Source: Actinokineospora bangkokensis (GTDB lineage Bacteria > Actinomycetota > Actinomycetes > Mycobacteriales > Pseudonocardiaceae). Taken from it: DNA of 64,000 nucleotides. The stretch is from NCBI RefSeq assembly GCF_001940455.1, contig NZ_MKQR01000032.1, positions 62,001 through 126,000 on the forward strand, read 5' to 3'. The translations under genes and the position numbers were made by a program. Under the pieces are notes generated by a model. The model saw only the letters and a program-made list of their open reading frames with translations, was not told where the DNA came from and did no database searches. Below, one piece after another: positions 52,539 to 61,199 of this stretch (within the stretch, counting starts at the first letter, position 1; the number at the start of each line of letters is the position of its first letter).

Positions 52539-52586
52539 TCCCCGCGAGGGCGCAGGTGGCCGCCCCGGTGCGCGCGCACTACTAGG

Positions 52587-52636
52587 GAAACCAACCGGGC
52601 AGTCGGTTTCTCTCTTGAAACCGACCGCCCGGTCTC
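52587..52636. promoter_or_regulatory. ARE-like butyrolactone-receptor sites before the SARP gene
   Basis: Three half-sites of the type AAACC(A/G)ACYG occur: GAAACCAACCGGG from 52587, its inverted form ending GGTTTC at 52610, and GAAACCGACCGCCC from 52617, which includes the palindrome GACCG-CC-CGGTC. TTGAAA at 52615 is a possible -35. They match the autoregulatory element bound by ArpA/ScbR-type receptors. Confidence 0.7.
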
Positions 52637-52702
52637 CTTAAGCTCAAGCCAACCGCGAGCGGCCCGGCAGGGGCGGCCCCGGAGCACCTGTGGAGGGGCG
52701 CG

Positions 52703-53548
52703 ATGGACATCGAGCTGCTGGGACCACTGGCCGTGCGCGTGGGCGGACGGGTCGTCACCCCGTCGGCGGGCAAGGCGCGCAAGGTGTTCACGCTGCTGGC
52801 CGTGCACGCGGGCGAGGTCGTCCCGATCCCCGCGCTGCAGGAGGAGCTGTGGGGCGACAAGGTCCCGCGCAGCGCCGCCACCACCCTGCAGACCTACGTG
52901 TTCCACCTGCGCGGCCTCATCGGCGAGGCGCTGCGCGCGGCCCCCGCGGGCTCCGTGCGCGACCCCAAGGACGTGCTGGTCACCCACCCCGGCGGCTACC
53001 TGCTCGACACCCGGGGCGGCACCGTCGACGTCACCGACTTCGAGCGGCTGACCGCCGCCGGGCACCGGGCCAGGGAGGCGGGCGACTACGCGCTGGCCTC
53101 GCGCCGGTTCACCGAGGCGCTGGCGCTGTGGAAGGGCCCGGCGCTGCTCGACGTGCGCTGCGGGCCGGTGCTGGAGGTCGAGGCCGAGCGGCTGGCCGAG
53201 GCCCGGCTCAACGCACTGGACCGGCGCATCGACGCCGACCTGCGGCTGGGCCGCCACCACGAGCTGCTGGGCGAGCTGACCGCGCTGGTCGCCCGCAACC
53301 GCACGCACGAGGGCCTGTGCGCGCACATGATGCTCGCCCTCTACCGATCCGGCCGCCGCGGCGAGGCGATCGACACCTACCGCAGGCTGCGCGGCGCGCT
53401 CGTCGGTGACCTGGGCCTGGAGCCCTCGCCCGCGCTGCACCAGCTCCAGCGGATGATCCTGTCCGCCGACCCGAGGCTGGCCGAGCAGTCCCCGGTGCGC
53501 CAGGGCGCCCCCGAGCGCAGGCCCGCGCGGCTGGCCCACGTCGGGTGA
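52703..53548 (+). CDS. SARP-family pathway activator
   Basis: A 281-residue Streptomyces antibiotic regulatory protein: winged helix (about 1-95; MDIELLGPLAVRVGG, LQTYVFHLR) and bacterial activation domain (about 100-255). GGAGGG precedes the ATG. The ARE-like sites upstream indicate release from butyrolactone-receptor repression. It should activate a secondary metabolite cluster, whose location is unknown. Confidence 0.92.
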   Translation: MDIELLGPLAVRVGGRVVTPSAGKARKVFTLLAVHAGEVVPIPALQEELWGDKVPRSAATTLQTYVFHLRGLIGEALRAAPAGSVRDPKDVLVTHPGGYLLDTRGGTVDVTDFERLTAAGHRAREAGDYALASRRFTEALALWKGPALLDVRCGPVLEVEAERLAEARLNALDRRIDADLRLGRHHELLGELTALVARNRTHEGLCAHMMLALYRSGRRGEAIDTYRRLRGALVGDLGLEPSPALHQLQRMILSADPRLAEQSPVRQGAPERRPARLAHVG

Positions 53549-53641
53549 TCGGGGTGCGGTGGGGGAACCAGGGGTCCGCCCCGGGTCGGGGGAGTCGCGC
53601 GGTGGGGAACCCGGCCGCGCCGGAAGCGGGAGATCGTCGGG

Positions 53642-54265
53642 GTGTCCAAGCAGCAGCGGGCTGAGCTGACCCGCTCCCGGCTCGTCGACGCCGCCGCGCG
53701 GCTGTTCGAGCGGCGCGGGTTCGCGGGCACGAACATCAACGACATCACCGACGCCGCCGGGGTGACCAAGGGCGCGCTGTACTTCCACTTCTCCGCCAAG
53801 GAGGACCTCGTCGGCGCCGTGCAGGCCGAGGTCGCCCAAGCGCTGGAGGAGCTCGCCGCGCGCGCGGTCCGGGCGGTGTGCTCGGTGCAGGCGCTGATCG
53901 ACCTCACCCACGGGCTCGGCCGGGCGCTGGTGGCCGACCCGCTGGTGCGGGCCGGGTTCCGGGTCGCGCGCGAGTGCGGCGAGCAGGGCCCGCCGTTCGA
54001 CGACTGCCACCGCAGCTGGTCGGAGGTGGTCGGGGTGGTCGCCGCCTCGGGGGAGGCGGCGGGTGCGCTGGGCGAGGGCGTCGCCGCCGCCGACGCGGCC
54101 GCGACCGTGCTCGCGGTGACGCTCGGGCTGGAGGCGCTGTCGGCGTCGGGGGCGCGCGCGGTGCCGCTGTCGGACTCGCTGACCGCGGTGTGGCGGGTGG
54201 TGATCCCCGGGATCGCCGAGGCGGGCCGGGTGCCCGCCCTGCTGCCGGGCGGCTCCGCGGTCTGA
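53642..54265 (+). CDS. TetR butyrolactone receptor-like regulator
   Basis: A 207-residue ArpA/ScbR-type protein. The helix-turn-helix ends with VTKGALYFHFSAKEDLVGAV, the receptor subfamily hallmark, and a Trp (HRSW) lies where the ligand-binding Trp of CprB sits. GTG start. Convergent with the second receptor gene, 13 bases apart. It may be the receptor or a 'pseudoreceptor' that senses another ligand. Confidence 0.88.
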   Translation: MSKQQRAELTRSRLVDAAARLFERRGFAGTNINDITDAAGVTKGALYFHFSAKEDLVGAVQAEVAQALEELAARAVRAVCSVQALIDLTHGLGRALVADPLVRAGFRVARECGEQGPPFDDCHRSWSEVVGVVAASGEAAGALGEGVAAADAAATVLAVTLGLEALSASGARAVPLSDSLTAVWRVVIPGIAEAGRVPALLPGGSAV

Positions 54266-54278
54266 CCCGCGCGGGCGC

Positions 54279-54917
54279 TCAGGCGGTGAGCCCGGCGCGC
54301 GCCGGGGTGGTGCTGCCTTCGGGGCGGAAGCGGGCGAGCCTGCGCGGGGCCACGATGCCGGGCAGGATGATCCGCCACATCGTCGTGACCCGGTCGCTGA
54401 GGTCGGTGCGCCCGGAGAGCACCTCGGAGCTGACCTGCACCCCGGTGAACGAGCCGATGATGTAGGTGGCCACGTCGCGCGGGGACACCTCGGCGCGCAC
54501 GTCGCCCTTGTCCTGGGCGTGGCCGAGGAAGCGCTCGCCGGTGCTGATCCACCCCTGGTAGGCGGTGGTGGCCGGGTCGGTGAAGGTGCCGTACTCGATG
54601 ACCAGCCGGATGCTCGCGCGGATGCGCACGTCGCCCTGGAGCCGCCGGGCCATCTCGTGGGTCAGGTCGATGAACCCCTGCACGCCCGCGTTGTCGGCCG
54701 GGTCGGGCACGGGCCAGATGGTGAACTGCTCGTCTATGATCGCCCGGGCGATCTCCTCCTTCGACTGGAAGTGGAAGTAGAGCGCGCCCTTGGTGACCGA
54801 GGCCCTGGCCAGGATGTCCGACAGGCGGGCGCCCGCGAACCCGTGCTCCTCGAAGGCCTCGGCGGCGGCGTCGAGGATCGCGGTGCGGGTGCGCTCGGCG
54901 CGCTCCTGCTTGGCCAC
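54279..54917 (-). CDS. TetR butyrolactone receptor (ScbR/ArpA-like)
   Basis: A 212-residue receptor: MAKQERAERTRTAILDAAAE, VTKGALYFHFQSKEEIARAI, and AYQGW containing the conserved ligand-site Trp. It diverges from afsA across a 226-bp gap with a classic ARE, exactly the ScbR/ScbA arrangement. The more likely true receptor of the two. Confidence 0.92.
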   Translation of the reverse strand: MAKQERAERTRTAILDAAAEAFEEHGFAGARLSDILARASVTKGALYFHFQSKEEIARAIIDEQFTIWPVPDPADNAGVQGFIDLTHEMARRLQGDVRIRASIRLVIEYGTFTDPATTAYQGWISTGERFLGHAQDKGDVRAEVSPRDVATYIIGSFTGVQVSSEVLSGRTDLSDRVTTMWRIILPGIVAPRRLARFRPEGSTTPARAGLTA

Positions 54918-55065
54918 GGGCAGGTCTCCGATCGTGCTGGCACCGGCCTGCCGGACCAGTGCGGTGGCTCCGCGGGCGATTACCCCGTCCGGAGCAGTGC
55001 GGCGGGGAGGGGGATCACCTCTGGGGGGCCATGGTAACCCCTAGAAACCCTTCGGACGTGGAGTT

Positions 55066-55091
55066 GAACAAACCGGGCGGTTAGTATGTTT
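55066..55091. promoter_or_regulatory. ARE operator at the afsA promoter
   Basis: GAACAAACCGGGCGGTTAGT then ATGTTT: read on the minus strand this is AAACATACTAACCG followed by CCCGGTTTGTT, the consensus autoregulatory element. It overlaps TAGTAT/TATGTT, possible -10 hexamers, 53 bases before the ATG. Confidence 0.85.
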
Positions 55092-55143
55092 CATGTAGCG
55101 CGCTCGACCGGTCCACCGAGAAGAACCCCTGCTGGAGGTTCCG

Positions 55144-56172
55144 ATGACCACGTTCGCCCGCCCCGTGACCACCGCCCGCCCGCACCCCCGCATCGCCGGG
55201 GTCATCGCCGTCCCGACCACCCCGGCGGCCCCCGACCCGGCCCCCGACCCCGCCCTGCCCGCCGACCTCACCGTGGGTGACCGGTTCGACCGGACCATCC
55301 CGCGCGCCCTCGTGCACCGCGCCGCGGTGAGCGAGGTGCTGGTGACCGACCTGGAGGACACCGGCGCCGACACCTTCCTCGTCGCCGCCCAGTGGCCCCG
55401 CGACCACGGCTTCTACCGCCTGCGCACCGGCGACCACGACCCGGTGCTGTTCGCCGAGACCCTGCGCCAGGCCACGCTCCTGGTCGCCCACCAGGGCTAC
55501 GGCGTCCCGCTGGACTGGAAGTTCCTCACCCACAGCAAGTCCTACCGCGTGCGCGGCGACCGGCTGGCCGTCGGGCCCCGACCGGCCGACGTGCTGCTGG
55601 TGGTGCGCTGCCGCGACGTCAAGCGAACCCCGCGCGGCGTGCGCGGGATGGTGCTGGAGGTCGACGGCTACCGCGGCCGGGAGTGGATCGGCTCCGGCTC
55701 GGTGACCTGGAGCTGCGTGGCCCCCGCGGGCTACGCCCGGCTGCGCGGCGCCGCGCTGGCCCAGCCCGCCGCGGCCGGGCTGCCGGTGCCGGTGCCGTCC
55801 TGGTCGGTGGGCCGCGACCGCGACCACGACGTCGCGCTCGGCCGCTCGACCGGCCCGCGCACCTGGCCGCTGCGGGTGGACCGCGACCACGCGGTGCTGT
55901 TCGACCACCCGGTCGACCACGTGCCGGGCATGGTGCTGCTGGAGGCCGCCCGCCAGGCGGCGCTGCTGGTGCTGGGCACCCCGGACGCGCTGCCATTGGC
56001 GCTGGGGATGGACTTCGACAAGTTCGTCGAGCTCACCGGGCCCGCCGTGATCACCGCCGAGCCGCTGCCCGCGCCCCGGGCCCGCCGGGTCGACGCCCGG
56101 GTCCGGTTCCGCATCGAGCAGTCCGACCAGGTCGTCGCCTCCGGTGAGGTCGACCTGGCCGTGCGGGCCTGA
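55144..56172 (+). CDS. afsA: AfsA-type gamma-butyrolactone synthase
   Basis: A 342-residue protein with two AfsA hot-dog repeats. VHRAAVSEVLVTDLED and AETLRQATLLVAHQGYGVP in the first half; DHVPGMVLLEAARQAALLVL in the second. AfsA condenses dihydroxyacetone phosphate with a beta-ketoacyl-ACP, the first step to A-factor-type signals. ATG after GGAGG. Controlled by the ARE. Confidence 0.95.
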   Translation: MTTFARPVTTARPHPRIAGVIAVPTTPAAPDPAPDPALPADLTVGDRFDRTIPRALVHRAAVSEVLVTDLEDTGADTFLVAAQWPRDHGFYRLRTGDHDPVLFAETLRQATLLVAHQGYGVPLDWKFLTHSKSYRVRGDRLAVGPRPADVLLVVRCRDVKRTPRGVRGMVLEVDGYRGREWIGSGSVTWSCVAPAGYARLRGAALAQPAAAGLPVPVPSWSVGRDRDHDVALGRSTGPRTWPLRVDRDHAVLFDHPVDHVPGMVLLEAARQAALLVLGTPDALPLALGMDFDKFVELTGPAVITAEPLPAPRARRVDARVRFRIEQSDQVVASGEVDLAVRA

Positions 56173-56177
56173 CACCC

Positions 56178-57173
56178 GTGCGCACCGGGGGCGGCGTGCT
56201 GGTCACCGGCGGCACCGGCTTCACCGGGACGGCCGCGCTGCGCGCGCTGCTGGCCACCGGCGCCGACGTGCGGGTGCTCACCCGGGCCCCGCTGCCCGCC
56301 TGGGCGCTGGCCGCGGGCGCCACCGAGGTCCGCGGCGACCTGCTCGACCCCCGCTCCCTGCGCGGCGCCTGCGAGGGCACCGCCACCCTGCTCCACCTCG
56401 CCGCCCAGGTGGGCGGCGAACCCGCCACCTGCGAGGCCGTCAACGTCGACGGCACCCGCGCCCTGCTCGCCGAGGCCCACCGCAGCGGCGTCACCCGGGT
56501 CCTGCACCTGAGCACCGCGGCGGTCTACGGCCGCGGCACCCGCCGGGGCGCGCGCGTGCGCGACCTGGTGCCCAACCCGGTCTCCGACACCAGCCGCACC
56601 CGCCTGCGCGCCGAGGAACTGGTCCGCGCCGCGGGTGGCACCGTGCTGCGCCCCAACCTCATCTACGGCCAGGGCGACCGCTGGTTCCTGCCCGCCGTCT
56701 TCCGCGTGCTGGCCACCGTCCCCGCCTGGGTCGACGGCGGCTCCGCGCAGGTCTCCGTCGTCGCCGTGGACGACCTGGCGCGGGTGATCACCGCCTTGGC
56801 CCTGTCCCCGTGGCGCCACCGCCCGGGCACCGCCTTCCACGTCAACCACCCGCGCCGCACCAGCTACCGCGACCTCGTCCTGGCCGCGTGCGCCGCCTTC
56901 GGCCTGCCCGCGCCGTCGGGGGACATCGCCGCCGCCGACTGCCGCGCCCTGCTGCCCCAGCTGACGGACCACCAGTTCGAGCTGCTGACCCAGGACAACT
57001 GGTACGCCAGCGCCCGGATCTGGCGCCACACCCACGTGAACCCGGGCCCCCACCCCCTGCACGGCCTGGCCGCCGCGGCGGCCTGGTACCGCGCGCAAGC
57101 GATCGAGGCGGGCCTAACCCCCATCGCTGAGCCGCAGTCCAACGGCGATGCCTTGACGCGCCGCAGGAATTGA
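56178..57173 (+). CDS. Epimerase-like protein of the butyrolactone cassette
   Basis: A 331-residue extended SDR, 5 bases after afsA. VLVTGGTGFTGTAALRALL binds NAD(P). The YxxxK catalytic motif is replaced: the aligned segment reads SDTSRTRLRAEELV, with Thr for Tyr and Arg for Lys. It may bind without catalysing in the usual way, or use other residues. Similar epimerase genes follow afsA in other actinomycetes, where they help tailor the lactone. Confidence 0.82.
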   Translation: MRTGGGVLVTGGTGFTGTAALRALLATGADVRVLTRAPLPAWALAAGATEVRGDLLDPRSLRGACEGTATLLHLAAQVGGEPATCEAVNVDGTRALLAEAHRSGVTRVLHLSTAAVYGRGTRRGARVRDLVPNPVSDTSRTRLRAEELVRAAGGTVLRPNLIYGQGDRWFLPAVFRVLATVPAWVDGGSAQVSVVAVDDLARVITALALSPWRHRPGTAFHVNHPRRTSYRDLVLAACAAFGLPAPSGDIAAADCRALLPQLTDHQFELLTQDNWYASARIWRHTHVNPGPHPLHGLAAAAAWYRAQAIEAGLTPIAEPQSNGDALTRRRN

Positions 57174-57191
57174 TGCGCGCACCAGGGATTG

Positions 57192-58754
57192 TCAGCGGTC
57201 AGCACCCGAGTACGCCTGATCGGCCGCTACCTCCTCTTGTCCCCGCCGCGCGGCGGGGCGCAGGGCGAACCCCAGCACAGCGGTCGCGACCAACCCGACG
57301 ACCATGACCCAGACCGAGCCGACGTGCATGGCGTGGATGAACGCGCTGTCGGCGGCCCGGGCGAGCGCAGGCCGGCCGATCATCCCGGCCACGTGCCTGG
57401 CCTGCTCCGCAGAGACCCCGGCGGCATCGCGCAACGCGGGCGGGAGCCCGGCCAGCGAGGGTTCGACCGCGTCGCGGTAGGCGATCGACAGGATGGTGCC
57501 GCCCACAGCGATGCCGATCACGCTGCCCGCCTGCCGCGCGGTGTTGGTGACGGCCGACCCCGCGCCGGAGCGCTCCAGCGGCAGGCTGCTCAGCAGCGCC
57601 CCGGTCACCGGCGCCAGCACCATGCCCACGGCCAAGCCCTGCACCAGCAGCACGACCTCGATCCACAGCAGCGGCGTACCCAGGTCCAGCAGGGCAACCG
57701 CACCGAAGCTCAGCGCCGCCACCGCGATCGAGGGCAGCGCGACCGGGCGCAGCCCCCACCGCCGCACCAGGCGAGCACCCAGCGGCGCACCCACGACGGC
57801 ACCGACCGCGGTCGGGAGGTTGGCCAGGCCCGCCTCCATCGGGGAGAAGCCCAGCGCGCCCTGCAGGTAGAACGCGTTCGAGAAGGTGACAGCGGCCACG
57901 CAGAACAGCAGCAGCGCCATCGCCGCGTTGCCCCCACCGAACACCCGCCGCACGAGCAGCCGCGGATCGAAACTGGGCTCCTGGACCCGCAGTTCGACGA
58001 GCACGAACGCGGCCAGCAGGACAACCCCACCCGCGATCGGCAACCACACGTCACCACGCCCCCAGTCGTCGACCTGCCCGGCGCGGATCAACCCGTAGGT
58101 CAGCGCGGCCAACCCGCTGATCGACAACGCGATCCCGGCCGGGTCCACCGACCGTTTCACAGGACTGCGGAAATCGGGCACCAGCAAGATGACCCCGGCC
58201 AACGCCACCACCACGACGGGCACGTTGACGACGAAGACCGAACCCCACCAGAAGTGGCTCAGCAACACCCCCGCCACCACCGGCCCCGCCGCCATCCCCA
58301 CCCCGGTCGCCATCGAGGAAACAGCGATCGCCCCCGCCCGCCCCGGCCCGGTGAACGTCCAGAGCAGGATCGCGAAGTTGGCGGGCATGATGAGCGCGGC
58401 CCCCACCCCCATCCCGGCCCGAGCCGCGATCAACTGCCCCGCGCCACCCGCACAAGCCGCCCACACGGACGCCACCCCGAAGACGGAGAGCCCGACCACC
58501 AGCACGTTCCGGTGCCCGAAGCTGTCCCCCAGCGCCCCGGCGGTGAACATCAACGTCGCGAAGACCAGCGTGTACGCACCCGTCGCCCACTGGAGCTCGG
58601 CCGGGCCGGCCCCCAACCCCCGCACCGGGTCCGCGAGCGTCTCCAGGGTGGTGCTCAGGACGGTGTTGTCCAACCAGATCAACAGCGAACACACCATCAG
58701 GAAGGCGAGGATCAACCGCTGCCGCATTGCGGGCAGCATCGGAGGCGTGGTCAT
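57192..58754 (-). CDS. MFS multidrug exporter, DHA2 (EmrB/QacA) family
   Basis: A 520-residue transporter with 14 predicted helices. LIWLDNTVLSTTLETLA and GALGDSFGHRNVLVVGL are DHA2 signatures. The ATG at 58754 is preceded by GAAAGG. It is convergent with the butyrolactone cassette and may export a product or give drug resistance. Three direct repeats lie upstream. Confidence 0.92.
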   Translation of the reverse strand: MTTPPMLPAMRQRLILAFLMVCSLLIWLDNTVLSTTLETLADPVRGLGAGPAELQWATGAYTLVFATLMFTAGALGDSFGHRNVLVVGLSVFGVASVWAACAGGAGQLIAARAGMGVGAALIMPANFAILLWTFTGPGRAGAIAVSSMATGVGMAAGPVVAGVLLSHFWWGSVFVVNVPVVVVALAGVILLVPDFRSPVKRSVDPAGIALSISGLAALTYGLIRAGQVDDWGRGDVWLPIAGGVVLLAAFVLVELRVQEPSFDPRLLVRRVFGGGNAAMALLLFCVAAVTFSNAFYLQGALGFSPMEAGLANLPTAVGAVVGAPLGARLVRRWGLRPVALPSIAVAALSFGAVALLDLGTPLLWIEVVLLVQGLAVGMVLAPVTGALLSSLPLERSGAGSAVTNTARQAGSVIGIAVGGTILSIAYRDAVEPSLAGLPPALRDAAGVSAEQARHVAGMIGRPALARAADSAFIHAMHVGSVWVMVVGLVATAVLGFALRPAARRGQEEVAADQAYSGADR

Positions 58755-58856
58755 GGACACCTTTCGAATAGGCGAGAACCCGACCGACTCAAGCAGCCTC
58801 GGCAATCCGCTGTCAAGCTGGGAGAAATTCCTCCACAAGCTTGCGAAAAGCCCTCT

Positions 58857-58956
58857 GAATATGCCCTCGATGGGATTTGCGTGGAAGTCGAATCTGTGCC
58901 CTCGCCGGATTTGCGCGCCGATCGAAGATGTGCCCTCGGCTGTCTTCTTTGCGGGG
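58857..58956. repeat. Three imperfect 33-34-bp direct repeats upstream of the exporter
   Basis: Copies at 58857, 58890 and 58924 share GAA.(A/C)TGTGCCCTCG then GGATTTGCG (less clear in the third). On the minus strand they lie in the exporter's upstream region. Confidence 0.65.
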
Positions 58957-58986
58957 GGTTTCGCGGCCTCCGGAGCAACGGGTCCT

Positions 58987-59265
58987 CTAGTGCGCCTCGC
59001 GTTCTGGGGCGGAACGGAAGGCGCAGCTTCTTGCAGGAGCGGTGCGGTGCCTCGTGCCTGAGCGATGGCTCATGAGATCGTCTAAGCCGGGGATGGTGCT
59101 GCTGCCAAGGGCCGTTGTCAGCTTGGCGACGGTTGCCGGTCGGGTGGATCGCCGTTCGCCGCGCTCGATGCGGCCAACGGTGTCGACGTCAACGCTCGCC
59201 GCTCCAGCTAGTTGCTCTTGAGAGAAGTTGTGAGCCTTTCGGCTGCGAGCCGAGCTGCTCGCCAA
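58987..59265 (-). CDS. XRE-family DNA-binding protein
   Basis: A 92-residue protein with a complete XRE helix-turn-helix (SQEQLAGAASVDVDTVGRIE, about 15-34). TTG start at 59265, 47 bases after the NUDIX stop; the frame is open further up without a start. Probably a small regulator of the NUDIX/exporter region. Confidence 0.68.
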   Translation of the reverse strand: MASSSARSRKAHNFSQEQLAGAASVDVDTVGRIERGERRSTRPATVAKLTTALGSSTIPGLDDLMSHRSGTRHRTAPARSCAFRSAPEREAH

Positions 59266-59312
59266 ATCGTCGGCATGCCGGGCCTCTTTTCTCTGCTTGC
59301 ACCGTGCAGGTT

Positions 59313-59792
59313 CTAGTCGGCGTCGCGCAAGGTCAGTTCGCCGGTTTGGACGGCGGTCAATGCCGCTTGGATACGTCCGAACAGTGCGGGGCTGGTCAGC
59401 TGCTCCGCTTGGGCCACGTCGTAGAGGCCAAGCGAGCGGACTTCGGGATCGACGGTCGGCAGCGCAGCGACTTCTTGCTCGGTGATCAGCCCACCATCGA
59501 ACACGAAGGCCAAGCCCTCCGGCATGACGCCGCGGGTGTGAATGTGCTGGATGACCAGCAAGCGACCCAACGGACGGTCGATGCCGACTTCTTCGCGTAC
59601 TTCACGGGCGGCGGTGGTCCAAGGCGCTTCCTCAGCCTCGACCACCCCGCCCGGGATCTCCCAGTCGGTCTTGTAGGTGGTCTCGATCAGGAGCACTCGG
59701 TCGGCCTGGTCGCGGAACAGCACGCCCGCCGCGGTGCGCTTGCGGTTGAGCGACGCGGCGTACTCGTCGAACGGCAGCAGGTCCAAAGCCAC
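59313..59792 (-). CDS. NUDIX hydrolase
   Basis: A 159-residue protein. The Nudix box is exact: G, five residues, E, seven residues, REVREEVGI (GGVVEAEEAPWTTAAREV...). It hydrolyses a nucleoside diphosphate linked to another moiety; the substrate is unknown. Same strand and order as the XRE gene. Confidence 0.93.
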   Translation of the reverse strand: MALDLLPFDEYAASLNRKRTAAGVLFRDQADRVLLIETTYKTDWEIPGGVVEAEEAPWTTAAREVREEVGIDRPLGRLLVIQHIHTRGVMPEGLAFVFDGGLITEQEVAALPTVDPEVRSLGLYDVAQAEQLTSPALFGRIQAALTAVQTGELTLRDAD

Positions 59793-59809
59793 GCCCCAGA
59801 GGCTATCTC

Positions 59810-59992
59810 GTGCCCGCTTGCTACGGACACGACATCACGCCGGGCTATCTGGGCAAGTGGGTTCGGCTGTGCGACAACGACGAGTTGGTTACGCTGACCG
59901 TCAAGCGCGGACGGCGGCTTGGTGATCTGGTGGGCAACTTGACCTGTCGCAGCACGAGGGCAACGCCAGCCGGATGCCGCAGACGGGGATGA
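59810..59992 (+). CDS. Doubtful 60-residue protein
   Basis: Open frame starting GTG, divergent from the NUDIX gene. The middle (VRLCDNDELVTLTVKRGRRL) looks protein-like, but there is no ribosome site and no family. It may instead be the promoter region of the NUDIX gene. Confidence 0.28.
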   Translation: MPACYGHDITPGYLGKWVRLCDNDELVTLTVKRGRRLGDLVGNLTCRSTRATPAGCRRRG

Positions 59993-60010
59993 GTACCGAC
60001 CTGGCCACGA

Positions 60011-60052
60011 GGAAAATCCCCGGTGCACCCAGCGGTGCGACGGGGGATTTCC
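60011..60052. terminator. Hairpin, candidate terminator
   Basis: GGAAAATCCCC (60011-60021) pairs with GGGGATTTCC (60043-60052), with a second stem GGTGCACC/GGTGC inside. It is followed by TTG and separates the divergent/upstream sequence from the HTH gene. Confidence 0.6.
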
Positions 60053-60096
60053 TTGTTCTGACCTCAGCTCTTGCTCTTGATGCTGAGCGTTCGAGA

Positions 60097-60603
60097 ATGC
60101 CAGGTCTGGTGCGCCTCCTCGACTCACTTACGAACCTGAGACAACCTCTGTTTCGGCTGTTCGAGATGGTGGGGTCTGGGGCGTTGGTGCTGGATGGTGG
60201 TGTGGAGGTCGACCGCGAGGAGCTGGTGGCTGCGGTGGTGGATCAGGTTGGTCTGGTGGAGTCGGGTTCGGTGCGGTTGGAGGTGGAGGAGAACCGGATG
60301 CTGTTACCGGAAGAGGTGGCGGAGTTGGTGCAGTCGTACAAGGCCGGGGCGACGCAGGCTGAGTTGGCACGACGATTTGGGGTGCACGACCAGACAGTGG
60401 GACGCCACTTGAAGCGGGTGGGTGTGCGGCTTCGGCCGGTCAGGGTGTTCGACGAGGCGCAGGAGCGTCGGGTGGTGAAGCTGTACGTCGAGGAGGGGAT
60501 GGTCATGCAGGCGATTGCGAGGGTGATGGGGGTGAGCTACTCCGCGGTGCGCAATGTGTTGATTCGGTATGGGGTGAAACGGCGGCCTGCTAGCCCTCAA
60601 TGA
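60097..60603 (+). CDS. Two-helix-turn-helix protein of the resolvase/transposon accessory type
   Basis: A 168-residue protein. Two tandem HTH motifs: ATQAELARRFGVHDQTVGRH (about 87-106) and VMQAIARVMGVSYSAVRNVL. It lacks a catalytic recombinase domain. Such proteins are common in actinobacterial mobile regions. Start uncertain; an open frame upstream crosses the hairpin at 60011. Confidence 0.65.
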   Translation: MPGLVRLLDSLTNLRQPLFRLFEMVGSGALVLDGGVEVDREELVAAVVDQVGLVESGSVRLEVEENRMLLPEEVAELVQSYKAGATQAELARRFGVHDQTVGRHLKRVGVRLRPVRVFDEAQERRVVKLYVEEGMVMQAIARVMGVSYSAVRNVLIRYGVKRRPASPQ

Positions 60604-61199
60604 GCTACCGAGGTTCGCTGGCCCAGACGCCAGGAGGATGGATGCCAGTAGCTCGTGCGGAGGAGCACGGTCTTGGCTGAGCGCTTCAAGATGTGGAGTG
60701 ATGACGTCCTTAACGGAGTGGCGAACGTCTTCGGCGACGCCCAGATGGGTCTGCCCGTTCCAGCTTGTCAGGTACTACAGCATCAATGAGCTGGCCGAAC
60801 GACTCATAGCACCAAACTGGGCAGTCAGAACGGCCTCCTACTACCGCAATCTATGCATGATCCATGCAGGCCGATGGTCGGTGATGATTAGTTGACAATC
60901 CGTCATAGCATCGCCTTTGAAAGCCTGACTTCTCGGCCCTTGATCGAGGCAACGGGTTCTCGCTGCTGATACGACGGCTGTTGACAGCGACCAAGAGCAA
61001 TGCGAGATACTCATGTACTGGCAAACCAGCCCGTCGCTCAAGGGCGATCTTGAGCGACGGGCAACCTCATCAAATTTATCCACACCCGTTGCGTATAAGT
61101 CTTCCGTTGCTCGTCTCTCCTCAAGCGTATGGATAAGGCTGTAGCAAAACTGGGCGAACGTCCCTCAGTTACGCGATTATGATTCGACGAGCATGGCGA
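60604..61199. other. Lower-GC intergenic region
   Basis: 596 bases with markedly more A/T. A TTG-started open frame at 60673-60789 (38 residues, MAERFKMWSDDVLNGVANVF at the start) has GGAGGAG upstream but no family; it may be a decayed gene. The rest shows no gene or RNA that I recognise. Confidence 0.45.
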
